A stretch of 49,935 nt of DNA, taken from JAPLDP01 sp964628285 (GTDB taxonomy: Bacteria; Bacteroidota; Bacteroidia; Bacteroidales; JAGONC01). Of the stretch, positions 8,696-17,105 are shown piece after piece (position 1 is the first letter of the stretch; each line of letters starts with the position of its first letter). The stretch spans positions 1-49,935 of the forward strand of contig CAZVNP010000021.1 in assembly GCA_964628285.1 (NCBI GenBank), written 5' to 3'. The notes under the pieces are model-generated. The model was not told the DNA's origin. It did not search any database and worked only from the letters and a program-made list of their open reading frames with translations. A program made the translations under genes and the position numbers.

Positions 8696-9550
8696 TTACC
8701 ATTCGAGACTATCTTCCAACTCGATTTCATGAAGATCTTCTTCACTCAGGCCATGCCATCGGCATCCTTTTTTGGAGCAGATGTAAAAATCAATGATTTT
8801 TGTTCTGGCACTGACGGAGATCCTGGCGGCGGGTGATCCGCAGGTGTGGCATTTGACACGTTGATCCATTAAACTTGCATTGCAATGACAGCAACGGATG
8901 TCCTTCACCGTCTGGTCTTCTTTCAGGAATACGGTTGACCGTGAGGTGAAAACATTGAGGTATGGACTCAGATAAATAAAGCCCTCCTCACCCTTGTCAT
9001 TGACAATGGTTAATTTGATCAGACCCTTCTCAATCAATGATTTATCGCACACAGGGCAATATGTATGAAGAAAAGTACCTGTTTCGAGTATCTCCTTCGA
9101 TTCACCTGTCTCAATGAGACCCTCCGGCAACGGCCCCTTAAAATCACCCAGGCTGTAAAGCTTCTTCAGCGATTCGGTAATGTTCTCGAATTCCAGGAAG
9201 TGACCTTTGCATCCCGACCGTGAACAAATGCTGACCTTACCTCCTATATCCAGATCCAGCGAAACCATTGGGGCACCACAATGTTCACATTCTATGTTGG
9301 TTATAATTAACTCATTACAATGAGGACAATAGAATTTAACGATTTCCCCATCCGGAATATCAATGTTGCAACGGTAATTATAACTTTCATAAATTGAGCT
9401 TAATATGATACTTCCCTGGTTTTGTGATGTCGCAATATTCAAGACGATGCCTGGCTTTCCGTCGACGGGTTGATTTTTATCCATCAGGCTTTTTTCGCAT
9501 AACGGACATTTTACATTTAATGAAATAAAATCAAACAAAATATTCTCCAT
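8696..9550 (-). CDS. Double zinc-ribbon protein in the Nfn operon
   Basis: The protein has 284 residues from the ATG at 9550; an in-frame TTG at 9583 would add 11. It is two tandem copies of one ~125-residue domain. The pattern is CPxC, about 50 residues, CxHC, about 8-10 residues, CxxCG, about 20 residues, then CxxxxC and xxH. Copy 1 uses C15/C18, C75/C78, C88/C91, C109/C114 and H117. Copy 2 uses C165/C168, C220/C223, C234/C237, C258/C263 and H266. Copy 2 ends CSKKGCRWHGLSEED, close to the CLKHGCEWHGITKED of the N-terminal domain in the NfnB-like protein at 6004-7815. No catalytic motif is visible. A scaffold or metal-sensing role for the Nfn complex is plausible, but unproven. Confidence 0.7.
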   Translation of the reverse strand: MENILFDFISLNVKCPLCEKSLMDKNQPVDGKPGIVLNIATSQNQGSIILSSIYESYNYRCNIDIPDGEIVKFYCPHCNELIITNIECEHCGAPMVSLDLDIGGKVSICSRSGCKGHFLEFENITESLKKLYSLGDFKGPLPEGLIETGESKEILETGTFLHTYCPVCDKSLIEKGLIKLTIVNDKGEEGFIYLSPYLNVFTSRSTVFLKEDQTVKDIRCCHCNASLMDQRVKCHTCGSPAARISVSARTKIIDFYICSKKGCRWHGLSEEDLHEIELEDSLEW

Positions 9551-9594
9551 GATCCGGAAAGATTTATGAGCTCTATAATTCAATTAAGTTGTCA

Positions 9595-9602
9595 CAAAAG
9601 TA
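9595..9602 (-). promoter_or_regulatory. Putative -7 box of the zinc-ribbon/Nfn operon
   Basis: Read leftward, TACTTTTG matches the Bacteroidota -7 consensus TAnnTTTG. It lies 44 nt upstream of the ATG at 9550. No good -33 TTTG is seen. The 277-bp region 9584-9860 is AT-rich and serves two divergent operons. Confidence 0.4.
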
Positions 9603-9860
9603 CACAGATTCTCTTTAATTTTTAATCATTCTATATAAATTGTTTTCTTAAATTGGCCAATATTTAAAATGATTTTAAATAATAAACGCTGAATTACGCT
9701 TTTAATATCTTAATATCTTTCTATGAAGATGATTGAATTTTAAAAAAATACCATCATTATGGATTTTTAATTACTTTTATATCCGATTAAAGTGCGGCCT
9801 GAATGAATTCATTTGTATCGAAAGCATGAGGCAGTACGGGTGAGAATGTTTTAGAATTTT

Positions 9861-10313
9861 ATGGACGATTCTTATAAAGTGATCTTATACCGGTATCCTG
9901 AACGTGATCCGGGCAGCTTGATTCCAATCCTGCAGGCGATACAGAAAAAAGAGGGGTACATTTCACCGGAAGCGGTGGAGAGGACCTCATCATATCTGAG
10001 ATTATCCAGAAGTACCATATTTGGTGTTGCCTCATTTTATTCACAATTCAAATTCAATCCCCCTGGCAGGCATTCCATAAAGATATGCCTGGGCACGGCT
10101 TGTCATGTGCAGGGTGGTGATTTTCTGTTGAGTGCCTTAAAGCTTGAGACCGGCATTGAGCCGGGTCAAACCAGTGCCGACAGGCGTTTTGACATGGAAA
10201 GGGTGGCTTGTCTGGGTTGTTGTGCCCTCGCTCCCGTCATGATGATCGACAGGAATATCCATAGCCGGATGTCGGTGTTAAAGCTCAGGGAGATACTGAA
10301 ACAGTATGAATGA
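9861..10313 (+). CDS. NuoE-like [2Fe-2S] thioredoxin-fold subunit
   Basis: A 150-residue protein of the NuoE/HydC family. An N-terminal helical part (LIPILQAIQKKEGYISPEA) precedes a thioredoxin-like [2Fe-2S] domain with ligands C76 and C81 (CLGTAC) and C117 and C121 (CLGCC). In complex I and bifurcating hydrogenases this subunit sits beside the NADH/FMN subunit. It is the first gene of a rightward five-gene operon and overlaps the next gene by 8 bp, suggesting translational coupling. Complex I membrane subunits are not nearby, so a soluble complex is more likely. Confidence 0.87.
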   Translation: MDDSYKVILYRYPERDPGSLIPILQAIQKKEGYISPEAVERTSSYLRLSRSTIFGVASFYSQFKFNPPGRHSIKICLGTACHVQGGDFLLSALKLETGIEPGQTSADRRFDMERVACLGCCALAPVMMIDRNIHSRMSVLKLREILKQYE

Positions 10314-12171
10314 TTTTGATCAATTAAGGAAGGATGCATCCGTTTTATGGCAGGAGTTGCAGAACAGCCGTGAGCCGTTGGTTTATGTAGGCATGGGCAG
10401 CTGCGGTCTGGCATCGGGAGCCGGTGAGGTGTGGGAGAACGTCAGAAAAAAAATATCCCGTTCCAGGCAGAAAGTCCATATGTTGAAAGTGGGATGCATC
10501 GGACCTTGTTATCTGGAACCGTTGCTCGACATCAAACTCCCCGGTTCCGTGCGTCTGAGCTTCAATAATGTCGATGCTGCGAGGGCCGAACAGATCGTGA
10601 AGGGCTATCTGTTAAGTGGCGAGACGACCATCAAACCCTTAGGTCATCTCGGTAACCCCGACGAACGGATTGACGGCACCAGGTCGTTCTGGTCCCTACC
10701 CATGCTGAAAAGCCAGAAACGCATTGTTTTGCGTAACTGTGGCATCATTGATCCCGAAAACATCATGCATTACATTGCACAGGATGGTTTCCTGGGTTTG
10801 ATCAATGCTTTTGAGAAGGGCCCCGAAGGGGTCATCAGGGAAATGGAGACAGCCGGCTTGCGGGGACGTGGTGGCGCCGGTTTCCCTACCTTCAGGAAAT
10901 GGCAGTTCTGCCGTGATGCCAAAGGCAGCCCCAAATACCTTATTTGCAATGCCGATGAGGGTGACCCCGGAGCTTTCATGAACAGGTCACTCATCGAGGG
11001 CGATCCATTTGCGTTGCTCGAAGGCATGGTGATCGCCGCTTATGCCATTGGGGCTGCGGCAGGATATATTTATATCCGTGCCGAATATCCCCTTGCCATT
11101 GAACGTCTGACCCTGGCTATCCGCCAGATGAATGACATGGGTCTGCTCGGCCCTGATATTCTGGGCAGCGGATTTAGTTTTAACATACATTTAAAAGAGG
11201 GAGCAGGTGCCTTTGTATGTGGCGAGGAGACAGCCCTCATCGCTTCCATTGAAGGCAAAAGAGGCATGCCCCGCAGCCGTCCTCCCTTTCCGGTCATTTC
11301 GGGCTTATATGGAAAACCCACCACCATCAATAATGTTGAAACGCTGGCTACCATCCCGAATATTCTGAGGAACGGAGGGCAATGGTTTGCCGGCTTTGGC
11401 ACGGAGAAAAGCAAGGGCACCAAGACATTTGCCCTCGTCGGTAAAGTCAGGCGGACCGGGTTGATCGAAGTGCCTCTGGGTACGACGTTGCGCGAGATCA
11501 TCTTTGATATCGGAGGGGGCACCCTGAAGCCTTTCAAAGCCGTCCAGACAGGGGGTCCGTCGGGCGGCTGCCTGTCGAAGGATTACCTCGACCTGCCCAT
11601 TGACTATGAATCGCTGACCTCGGCAGGTTCCATTATGGGCTCGGGAGGGCTCATCGTCATGGATGAGCATTCATGCATGGTGGATGTCGCCAAGTACTTT
11701 CTGCGCTTCACCAGCAAGGAAAGTTGTGGTAAATGCACACCCTGCCGTATAGGCACCCGCAAGATGGTAGAGATACTCGAAAGGATTACGGAAGGTAAAG
11801 GTCATGAGGAAGATATAGGTCTTTTGGAGAGCCTGGCGCAAACGGTGAAAAAAGGATCGCTGTGCGGGTTGGGGCAGACGGCTCCAAATCCTGTAATGAC
11901 GACCCTTAAATATTTCAGGGAGGAGTATACGGCCCATGTCGAAAAAAAGCGCTGTCCGGCGGCCGTATGCCGCGACCTGGTTGTGTACCGCGTCATCAAG
12001 GAAAAATGCACCGGATGTCAACGCTGTGTGGAGGTGTGCCCTGCCCATGCCATCAGCGGCCCCCGCAGCGAACCCCATAACCTCGACCCCACCAAGTGCA
12101 TTAAATGCCGCGCATGTTATGAGATATGCCGCTTTGATGCCATCGCCGGCGACGCTATTATCATTGAATGA
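10306..12171 (+). CDS. NuoF/HydB-like NADH-binding flavoprotein with C-terminal ferredoxin domain
   Basis: The 621 residues carry the HydB layout. An N-terminal thioredoxin-like domain has GMGSCGLASG and GCIGPCYLEP. The NADH/FMN domain has LRGRGGAGFP, CNADEGDPGAFMNRSL and GAGAFVCGEETAL. The [4Fe-4S] helical domain has SCGKCTPCRIGT and LCGLGQTAPNPV. A C-terminal double [4Fe-4S] ferredoxin (CTGCQRCVEVCP and CIKCRACYEIC) completes it. Plain NuoF of respiratory complex I lacks the first and last domains, so this is the bifurcating-hydrogenase or formate-dehydrogenase type of subunit. In HydABC and Stn the equivalent subunit with its NuoE-like partner is the FMN bifurcation module. It probably oxidises or reduces NAD(H). 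Confidence 0.88.
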   Translation: MNDFDQLRKDASVLWQELQNSREPLVYVGMGSCGLASGAGEVWENVRKKISRSRQKVHMLKVGCIGPCYLEPLLDIKLPGSVRLSFNNVDAARAEQIVKGYLLSGETTIKPLGHLGNPDERIDGTRSFWSLPMLKSQKRIVLRNCGIIDPENIMHYIAQDGFLGLINAFEKGPEGVIREMETAGLRGRGGAGFPTFRKWQFCRDAKGSPKYLICNADEGDPGAFMNRSLIEGDPFALLEGMVIAAYAIGAAAGYIYIRAEYPLAIERLTLAIRQMNDMGLLGPDILGSGFSFNIHLKEGAGAFVCGEETALIASIEGKRGMPRSRPPFPVISGLYGKPTTINNVETLATIPNILRNGGQWFAGFGTEKSKGTKTFALVGKVRRTGLIEVPLGTTLREIIFDIGGGTLKPFKAVQTGGPSGGCLSKDYLDLPIDYESLTSAGSIMGSGGLIVMDEHSCMVDVAKYFLRFTSKESCGKCTPCRIGTRKMVEILERITEGKGHEEDIGLLESLAQTVKKGSLCGLGQTAPNPVMTTLKYFREEYTAHVEKKRCPAAVCRDLVVYRVIKEKCTGCQRCVEVCPAHAISGPRSEPHNLDPTKCIKCRACYEICRFDAIAGDAIIIE

Positions 12172-12211
12172 AAAGATAAAAATTTGAAACTCTGCATATA
12201 TAACTGAGATA

Positions 12212-14800
12212 ATGAAAGTAACGAATGAAAACCCGAAAACCATGATCCCGGTCACCATCGACGGCAACCGGCTGGAGGTCCCTGAAGGATCGACGGTGTT
12301 GCAGGCCGCCAGGATGTCGGGTATTTATGTTCCTACCTTATGTTATCTCGATATGTTACCTGACTATGGCGGCTGTCGTCTCTGCATGGTCCAGATTAAA
12401 AACATGAAGGGTTTTCCCACAGCTTGCACCACACCGGTGTCCAGGGACATGGAAGTCCTGACAAAGACGGAGGAATTGCAGTCGCTCAGAAGGGAAATAC
12501 TTGAACTGATCCTGTCGGAACATCCATACACCTGCCTGGTGTGCCGGGATAAGGGTGATTGTATCCAGTACATGCACACCACCCGTAAAGCAGGGGTGAC
12601 GACGGGATGTAACTTCTGCACAAACAATGGCGACTGTGAATTGCAGGAGCTCGTTGATTACCTTGAGCTGAAAGAAATCAGGTTTCCGATCGCTTACCGT
12701 CATGTTCAACCGGTACGGGATAATCCTTTTTACACGCTGGATTATAATCTCTGTATTTTGTGTGGCCGTTGTGTGAGGATATGTAACGAAGAACGCCACA
12801 GCGAGGTGCTGGCTTTCGTGCAACGCGGCAATGCCACGCTGGTTGGCACAGCCTTCGGTGAGACTCAGCAACAGGCCGGATGTGAATATTGCGGTGCCTG
12901 CGTGGATGTGTGCCCCACGGGGTCCATCTCGGAAAAGATAGGCGCCTGGAGCGGGATCCCTGACCACTCGACGGAGACCATTTGCACACTCTGTTCCGTA
13001 GGATGCGCGATGAATGTCAATACCAGGCACCACCGTATTGCCAATGTGGGTCCGGCACCCGGAAAACGCACGGCACCCCATCAGCTCTGTGTGCGGGGCA
13101 AATTTGTGCCGCCCGATCTTGTCCATCATCCCATGCGCATCACCTCACCCCTTATCAGGAAAGAAAACCGATGGGTGGAAGTGAGCTGGGAGGAGGCCCT
13201 GCAACATACGGCAGAATGTCTTCAACAGATCACCGGAAACCATTTTGGAATCATCGGTCAGGCCCAGGATACCCTGGAGAATAATTACATCCTTCAGAAA
13301 TTCGCACGGACGGTCGTGCACTCCAATCATGTAGACCTCTTCGGTTCTTATCCTGATAACGATCTGATCAGCAACATCTACCGTTATCACCGGCAGGAGG
13401 CACCCGTGAAAATGGATGATATCACATCAGCCGATACCATTCTGGTCATGGGCTCACGTGCCTTTCTTTCACATCCCCTCGTTGAAAACAGGATCAGAAA
13501 AGCTTACAAAAAGGGAGTAACGGTCATCGATGTTAATTCCCGGAGTTCCAGGACCACTTCTTTTTCTTCTCTTCATCTCACCTATGATCCCGGCGGTGAA
13601 TACGGTTCCCTTCTCACCTTGCTTGCAGGTTTGTCAGGGGCTCTGAAGGGTCCCTCTTCAAGAGAGGTGATGAAGCAATTGAAACCATTCAAACTGAATA
13701 AGATATCCGGCGGTGGGGGCTTGAGCAGGCAGGAACACCGTTCCTTACAGGACATCCTTTTGAACGCCCGTGATCTGATTATTATAGCGGGAGACGGTAT
13801 CTTCAGGAGTGGCGAAGGGGCCATGATCTTCAATGCACTGATGAATATCCGCAAGTTGCTTCGTGGACATTGCCGTATCCTTTTCCTGCTCGATGAAGGT
13901 AACCGTTATGGCGCCACCCTGGCGGGAATGCATCCCGGTTATCTTGGCGGTTTTGATAAAGTGAACGACAGTGTGGCCGTCACAAAATGGAAGCATCAGT
14001 GGAACACGGCCCTGAACCGTCACCCTGGTTTCTCGTCAGATGAAATGATCAAAAACATTAATAAGGACGGCATCGCCTCTCTCTTTGTGGTCGGTGATAT
14101 ACCTCCCCATAGCAGCCTGGAGGGTTTGCAGTTCTTTGTCCAGCATAACCTGTTCCTGACAAAGACGTCGGACTATGCCCATGTTTTTTTACCGCTCACC
14201 AGTCTTTCAGAAGATGCCGGTCATGTTGTCAACCTTGAGGGCGAACTGAAAAAAATGATCCGTGTCATGCCACCTTCCGGGGGTGCCAGGCCGGCATGGC
14301 AGATGATTGCCGGTGTTGCGGATAAGATGGGGATACCCGGATTTGAAATCAGTGAGCCTGGTGAGATCATGAAGGAGATGGAATCGACCATCGATTTCAC
14401 TTTCAGTCATGGCGGGAAAGAGATAAAACGCCTGACCCTGGAGCCTGTCATCGCCGGTCATGGTGATGATGGCTTCTCGCTGCTCGTCGAGCCCAATACG
14501 TTTCATTATCTGGGTAACAGCCTGGCCTCGCTGATGCCCGACATGAAGGCCATCAGGCATGAGGGGGTGCTGTTTGTCTCACCGTCATTGTCCGGGGAAT
14601 TGGGATTACAGGACCATGAGCAGGTGCTTGTTGAAACATCCTGTGGTAACCTTATTGCAGAGATCAGAACAGACCATGAAATGGAAAACCGTACCGCCGG
14701 TTTTTATCCGTGCCTGGAGCAGTACAGCATGCTCACAGACGGTCTGAATATGAACCGCAATCATCTTTCTGTGAAAATCAAACCACTCCAAAATGGTTAG
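12212..14800 (+). CDS. NuoG-like multi-Fe-S protein with molybdopterin-type fold
   Basis: The 862 residues begin with a [2Fe-2S] plant-type ferredoxin (CYLDMLPDYGGCRLC and a later FPTAC). Two His/Cys cluster motifs follow (HPYTCLVCRDKGDC and CNFCTNNGDCELQ), then a double [4Fe-4S] ferredoxin (CILCGRCVRIC and CEYCGACVDVCP). Next comes a molybdopterin-oxidoreductase-type [4Fe-4S] domain (ICTLCSVGCAM) with the large domain behind it. The place where formate dehydrogenases carry the catalytic Cys or Sec (NxVDxC/U) reads HSNHVDLFGSYPDND, with no Cys, so formate oxidation is unlikely. This is the state of NuoG in complex I. It starts 40 nt after the nuoF-like gene and overlaps the next gene by 8 bp. 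I infer an electron-wire subunit linking the NuoEF module to the NfnAB-like pair. Confidence 0.83.
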   Translation: MKVTNENPKTMIPVTIDGNRLEVPEGSTVLQAARMSGIYVPTLCYLDMLPDYGGCRLCMVQIKNMKGFPTACTTPVSRDMEVLTKTEELQSLRREILELILSEHPYTCLVCRDKGDCIQYMHTTRKAGVTTGCNFCTNNGDCELQELVDYLELKEIRFPIAYRHVQPVRDNPFYTLDYNLCILCGRCVRICNEERHSEVLAFVQRGNATLVGTAFGETQQQAGCEYCGACVDVCPTGSISEKIGAWSGIPDHSTETICTLCSVGCAMNVNTRHHRIANVGPAPGKRTAPHQLCVRGKFVPPDLVHHPMRITSPLIRKENRWVEVSWEEALQHTAECLQQITGNHFGIIGQAQDTLENNYILQKFARTVVHSNHVDLFGSYPDNDLISNIYRYHRQEAPVKMDDITSADTILVMGSRAFLSHPLVENRIRKAYKKGVTVIDVNSRSSRTTSFSSLHLTYDPGGEYGSLLTLLAGLSGALKGPSSREVMKQLKPFKLNKISGGGGLSRQEHRSLQDILLNARDLIIIAGDGIFRSGEGAMIFNALMNIRKLLRGHCRILFLLDEGNRYGATLAGMHPGYLGGFDKVNDSVAVTKWKHQWNTALNRHPGFSSDEMIKNINKDGIASLFVVGDIPPHSSLEGLQFFVQHNLFLTKTSDYAHVFLPLTSLSEDAGHVVNLEGELKKMIRVMPPSGGARPAWQMIAGVADKMGIPGFEISEPGEIMKEMESTIDFTFSHGGKEIKRLTLEPVIAGHGDDGFSLLVEPNTFHYLGNSLASLMPDMKAIRHEGVLFVSPSLSGELGLQDHEQVLVETSCGNLIAEIRTDHEMENRTAGFYPCLEQYSMLTDGLNMNRNHLSVKIKPLQNG

Positions 14801-15608
14801 AATCATCGAGAAGGAACATATTGCCCCCAACGTCCACTGCATTAAAGTCGACGCTGCTGACCTGGCCCGGAAAGCGGAGGCCGGACAGTTTGTGATCATC
14901 ATCCCCGACAAATACAGCGAGAGGATTCCGATCACCATCTCCGACTTTGATGCGGGTGAAGGCACCGTGACCATCATTTTTTTAGAGATAGGCGCAGCCA
15001 CAGAGCGTCTGGCTGCTTTAAAGCAGGGTGAATACATCTATTCTTTCACCGGTCCGCTGGGACAACCTTTCGACATCGAAGAGTTTGGCAGGGTGGCACT
15101 GATAGGGGGATGCTATGGCATCGGTGGTATCTATCCGGCTATCAAAGCCTTAAAGATGAAGGGCAATGAGGTGATTTGTTATTCCGAAGCCAGAAGCCGT
15201 TTTTTATTGTACTGGGATAAGAAGCTGGAAGCTGTTGCGGATGAGGTGCGTTATGCCACCGTCGACGGCTCGCAGGGAGCCAGGGGGCATGCCTGGGATG
15301 CGCTGTCCGGCGATCTTCTGGCGGGAGAGAGATTTGACCGTGTCATAGCCGTCGGTTGCACATACATGATGTACAGGATCTCCGAAGTCACACGTCCTTA
15401 TCATATTAAAACGATTGTCAGTATGAATCCTGTGATGATCGACGGTACCGGCATGTGCGGGGCCTGCCGTCTGGCCGTGGGTGGTGAGACCAGATTTGCA
15501 TGTGTTGACGGACCCCATTTCGACGGGCATCAGATCGACTGGGATGTCGTCCTGGCACGGCGCCGGGCATATCTGGAAGAGGAAATCATTTCAAAAGAAA
15601 GGGGATGA
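14793..15608 (+). CDS. NfnA-like FAD/NAD-binding subunit, second copy
   Basis: The 271 residues match the gene at 7827-8651 along the whole length. A flavin barrel with RIPITISD is followed by a nucleotide-binding loop (LIGGCYGIGGIYPA near residue 106) and a C-terminal [2Fe-2S] site (MCGACRL near 220, FACVDGPHFDGHQ). The nucleotide loop differs from the GGGTGV of the other copy, so its partner or specificity may differ. It overlaps nuoG by 8 bp and is followed after 1 nt by the NfnB-like gene. The expected role is electron transfer between NAD(H), flavin and the NfnB-like subunit. Confidence 0.83.
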   Translation: MVRIIEKEHIAPNVHCIKVDAADLARKAEAGQFVIIIPDKYSERIPITISDFDAGEGTVTIIFLEIGAATERLAALKQGEYIYSFTGPLGQPFDIEEFGRVALIGGCYGIGGIYPAIKALKMKGNEVICYSEARSRFLLYWDKKLEAVADEVRYATVDGSQGARGHAWDALSGDLLAGERFDRVIAVGCTYMMYRISEVTRPYHIKTIVSMNPVMIDGTGMCGACRLAVGGETRFACVDGPHFDGHQIDWDVVLARRRAYLEEEIISKERG

Positions 15609-15609
15609 C

Positions 15610-17007
15610 ATGGCTCCGATCAGTCCAAAAAAAACACCCATGAGGGAGCAACCCCCCGAAGAGCGCATCAGAAATTTTAATGAGGTGCCTTACGGTTATA
15701 CGCCCGCGGAAGCCGTCATGGAAGCACAGCGATGCCTGCAATGCAAGAAACCATTGTGCACCACGGGCTGCCCTGTCGAAATTGATATTAGGGAATTTAT
15801 CCGTCTTATCGCCGAAGAGAAGTTCAGCGCGGGTATTCAAAAGATCAAGGAAAAGAATATCCTGCCGGCTATTTGCGGCCGTGTGTGCCCCCAGGAAGAA
15901 CAGTGTGAGAAGCAATGCCTGCTGGGCAAGAAGAATGAACCGGTAGCCATCGGCAGGCTGGAGCGTTTTCTGGCTGACTGGGAGCGAAAGAATGATGCCG
16001 TCGTGATCCCTTCTTTTGCGGCAGCGACAGGCAAGAGTGTGGCCATAGTAGGTGCCGGCCCTGCCGGCATCACCGCTGCCGCCGATCTTGTACGTCTTGG
16101 TCATCATGTGGATATCTTTGAGGCCCTGCATGAACCCGGTGGCGTCCTTGTCTATGGCATCCCCGAATTCAGGCTGCCCAAGGAGATCGTATTCAAAGAG
16201 GTGGATTTCCTGACAAAGCTGGGCGTTAGTGTTCAAACCGACACCGTCATCGGTAAGATCAGGAGCATCGATGAGCTGCTTGCCACTTATGACGCTGTTT
16301 TCCTCGGCACCGGTGCCGGGCTGCCCTGGTTTTTAAAGGTACCCGGTGAAAACCTCAATGGGATATATTCAGCCAACGAGTATCTCACACGCACCAACCT
16401 GATGAAGGCTTATCTCTTCCCTAAATATAAAACGCCCGTCATCCGGGGCAAGACGGTAGCCACCGTCGGTGGCGGCAACGTGGCCATGGACTGTGCCCGC
16501 ACGGCCCTGCGGCTGGGTGCACGGCAGTCAATTCTCATTTACCGGCGTGCCAGGGAGCAGATGCCTGCCCGTCAGGAGGAGATCCATCACGCCGAACAGG
16601 AAGGAGTCATCTTCCATCTCCTGGCCAACCCCGTGGCTTTTCATGGTGATCAGCACGGATGGGTGAAAGAGGCGGAATGCGTTAAGATGGAGCTGGGCGA
16701 ACCCGATGAATCGGGACGCCGGCGACCCGTTACAATAGAAGGATCCAATTTCATGATCCCCGTCGATGTGGCCATCATCGCCATCGGCAACAGCCCTAAT
16801 CCGCTGATACCATCCACAACCAAAGATATTGCGGTCACCAAATGGGGTACCATCGTTACCGACCCGGCTACGGGCAAGACATTAAAAAAGGGTGTATTCG
16901 CCGGCGGTGATGTGGCCACAGGTGCTGCAACCGTTATCCTTGCCATGGGGGCCGGAAAAATAGCTGCCAGAGGCATCCATGATTATTTGCAGACAGGCAG
17001 GTGGTAA
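15610..17007 (+). CDS. NfnB/GltD-like NADPH oxidoreductase, second copy
   Basis: The protein has 465 residues from the ATG at 15610, 1 nt after the preceding stop. It is the normal NfnB/GltD length and lacks the zinc-ribbon extension of its paralogue at 6004-7815. Motifs are a Fe-S domain (CLQCKKPLCTTGCP and CGRVCPQEEQCEKQC), an FAD loop (IVGAGPAGITAAADL) and an NADPH loop (VGGGNVAMDCARTAL). The C-terminal GGDVATGAATVILAMGAG closes the FAD site. As the last gene of the five-gene operon it probably supplies the NADP(H) site of the complex, comparable to the GltD-like part of StnC. An annotation as glutamate synthase small subunit would be misleading, since no GltB is present. Confidence 0.86.
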   Translation: MAPISPKKTPMREQPPEERIRNFNEVPYGYTPAEAVMEAQRCLQCKKPLCTTGCPVEIDIREFIRLIAEEKFSAGIQKIKEKNILPAICGRVCPQEEQCEKQCLLGKKNEPVAIGRLERFLADWERKNDAVVIPSFAAATGKSVAIVGAGPAGITAAADLVRLGHHVDIFEALHEPGGVLVYGIPEFRLPKEIVFKEVDFLTKLGVSVQTDTVIGKIRSIDELLATYDAVFLGTGAGLPWFLKVPGENLNGIYSANEYLTRTNLMKAYLFPKYKTPVIRGKTVATVGGGNVAMDCARTALRLGARQSILIYRRAREQMPARQEEIHHAEQEGVIFHLLANPVAFHGDQHGWVKEAECVKMELGEPDESGRRRPVTIEGSNFMIPVDVAIIAIGNSPNPLIPSTTKDIAVTKWGTIVTDPATGKTLKKGVFAGGDVATGAATVILAMGAGKIAARGIHDYLQTGRW

Positions 17008-17024
17008 AAACAGAACGGCTGTGG

Positions 17025-17105
17025 CTACCATTCCATGCTGTCTTCCAGCTTGAGGCTCCGGTGGCAGTGAAGGCATTTCAGATCCTTGACAGTGGTATGT
17101 TCAGG
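17025..17105 (-). pseudogene. Relic of a zinc-ribbon gene
   Basis: Read leftward, this stretch encodes TVKDLKCLHCHRS directly joined to LKLEDSMEW and a TAG stop. The first part matches TVKDIRCCHCNAS and the second matches ELEDSLEW at the C-terminus of the protein encoded at 8696-9550. The ~50 residues between them are missing. It lies just past the second nfnB-like gene and barely overlaps the end of the 17101-21018 gene. It looks like the remains of a third zinc-ribbon gene, internally deleted and without a start. Confidence 0.5.

Noticed and set aside
12356..13129. 257-codon ORF antisense to the nuoG-like gene
   Set aside because: It has no family resemblance and lies wholly against a gene with many recognised Fe-S motifs; long antisense frames are expected there.
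12212..14800. Formate dehydrogenase alpha subunit
   Set aside because: The catalytic Cys/Sec position is not conserved; NuoG-like is the better call.
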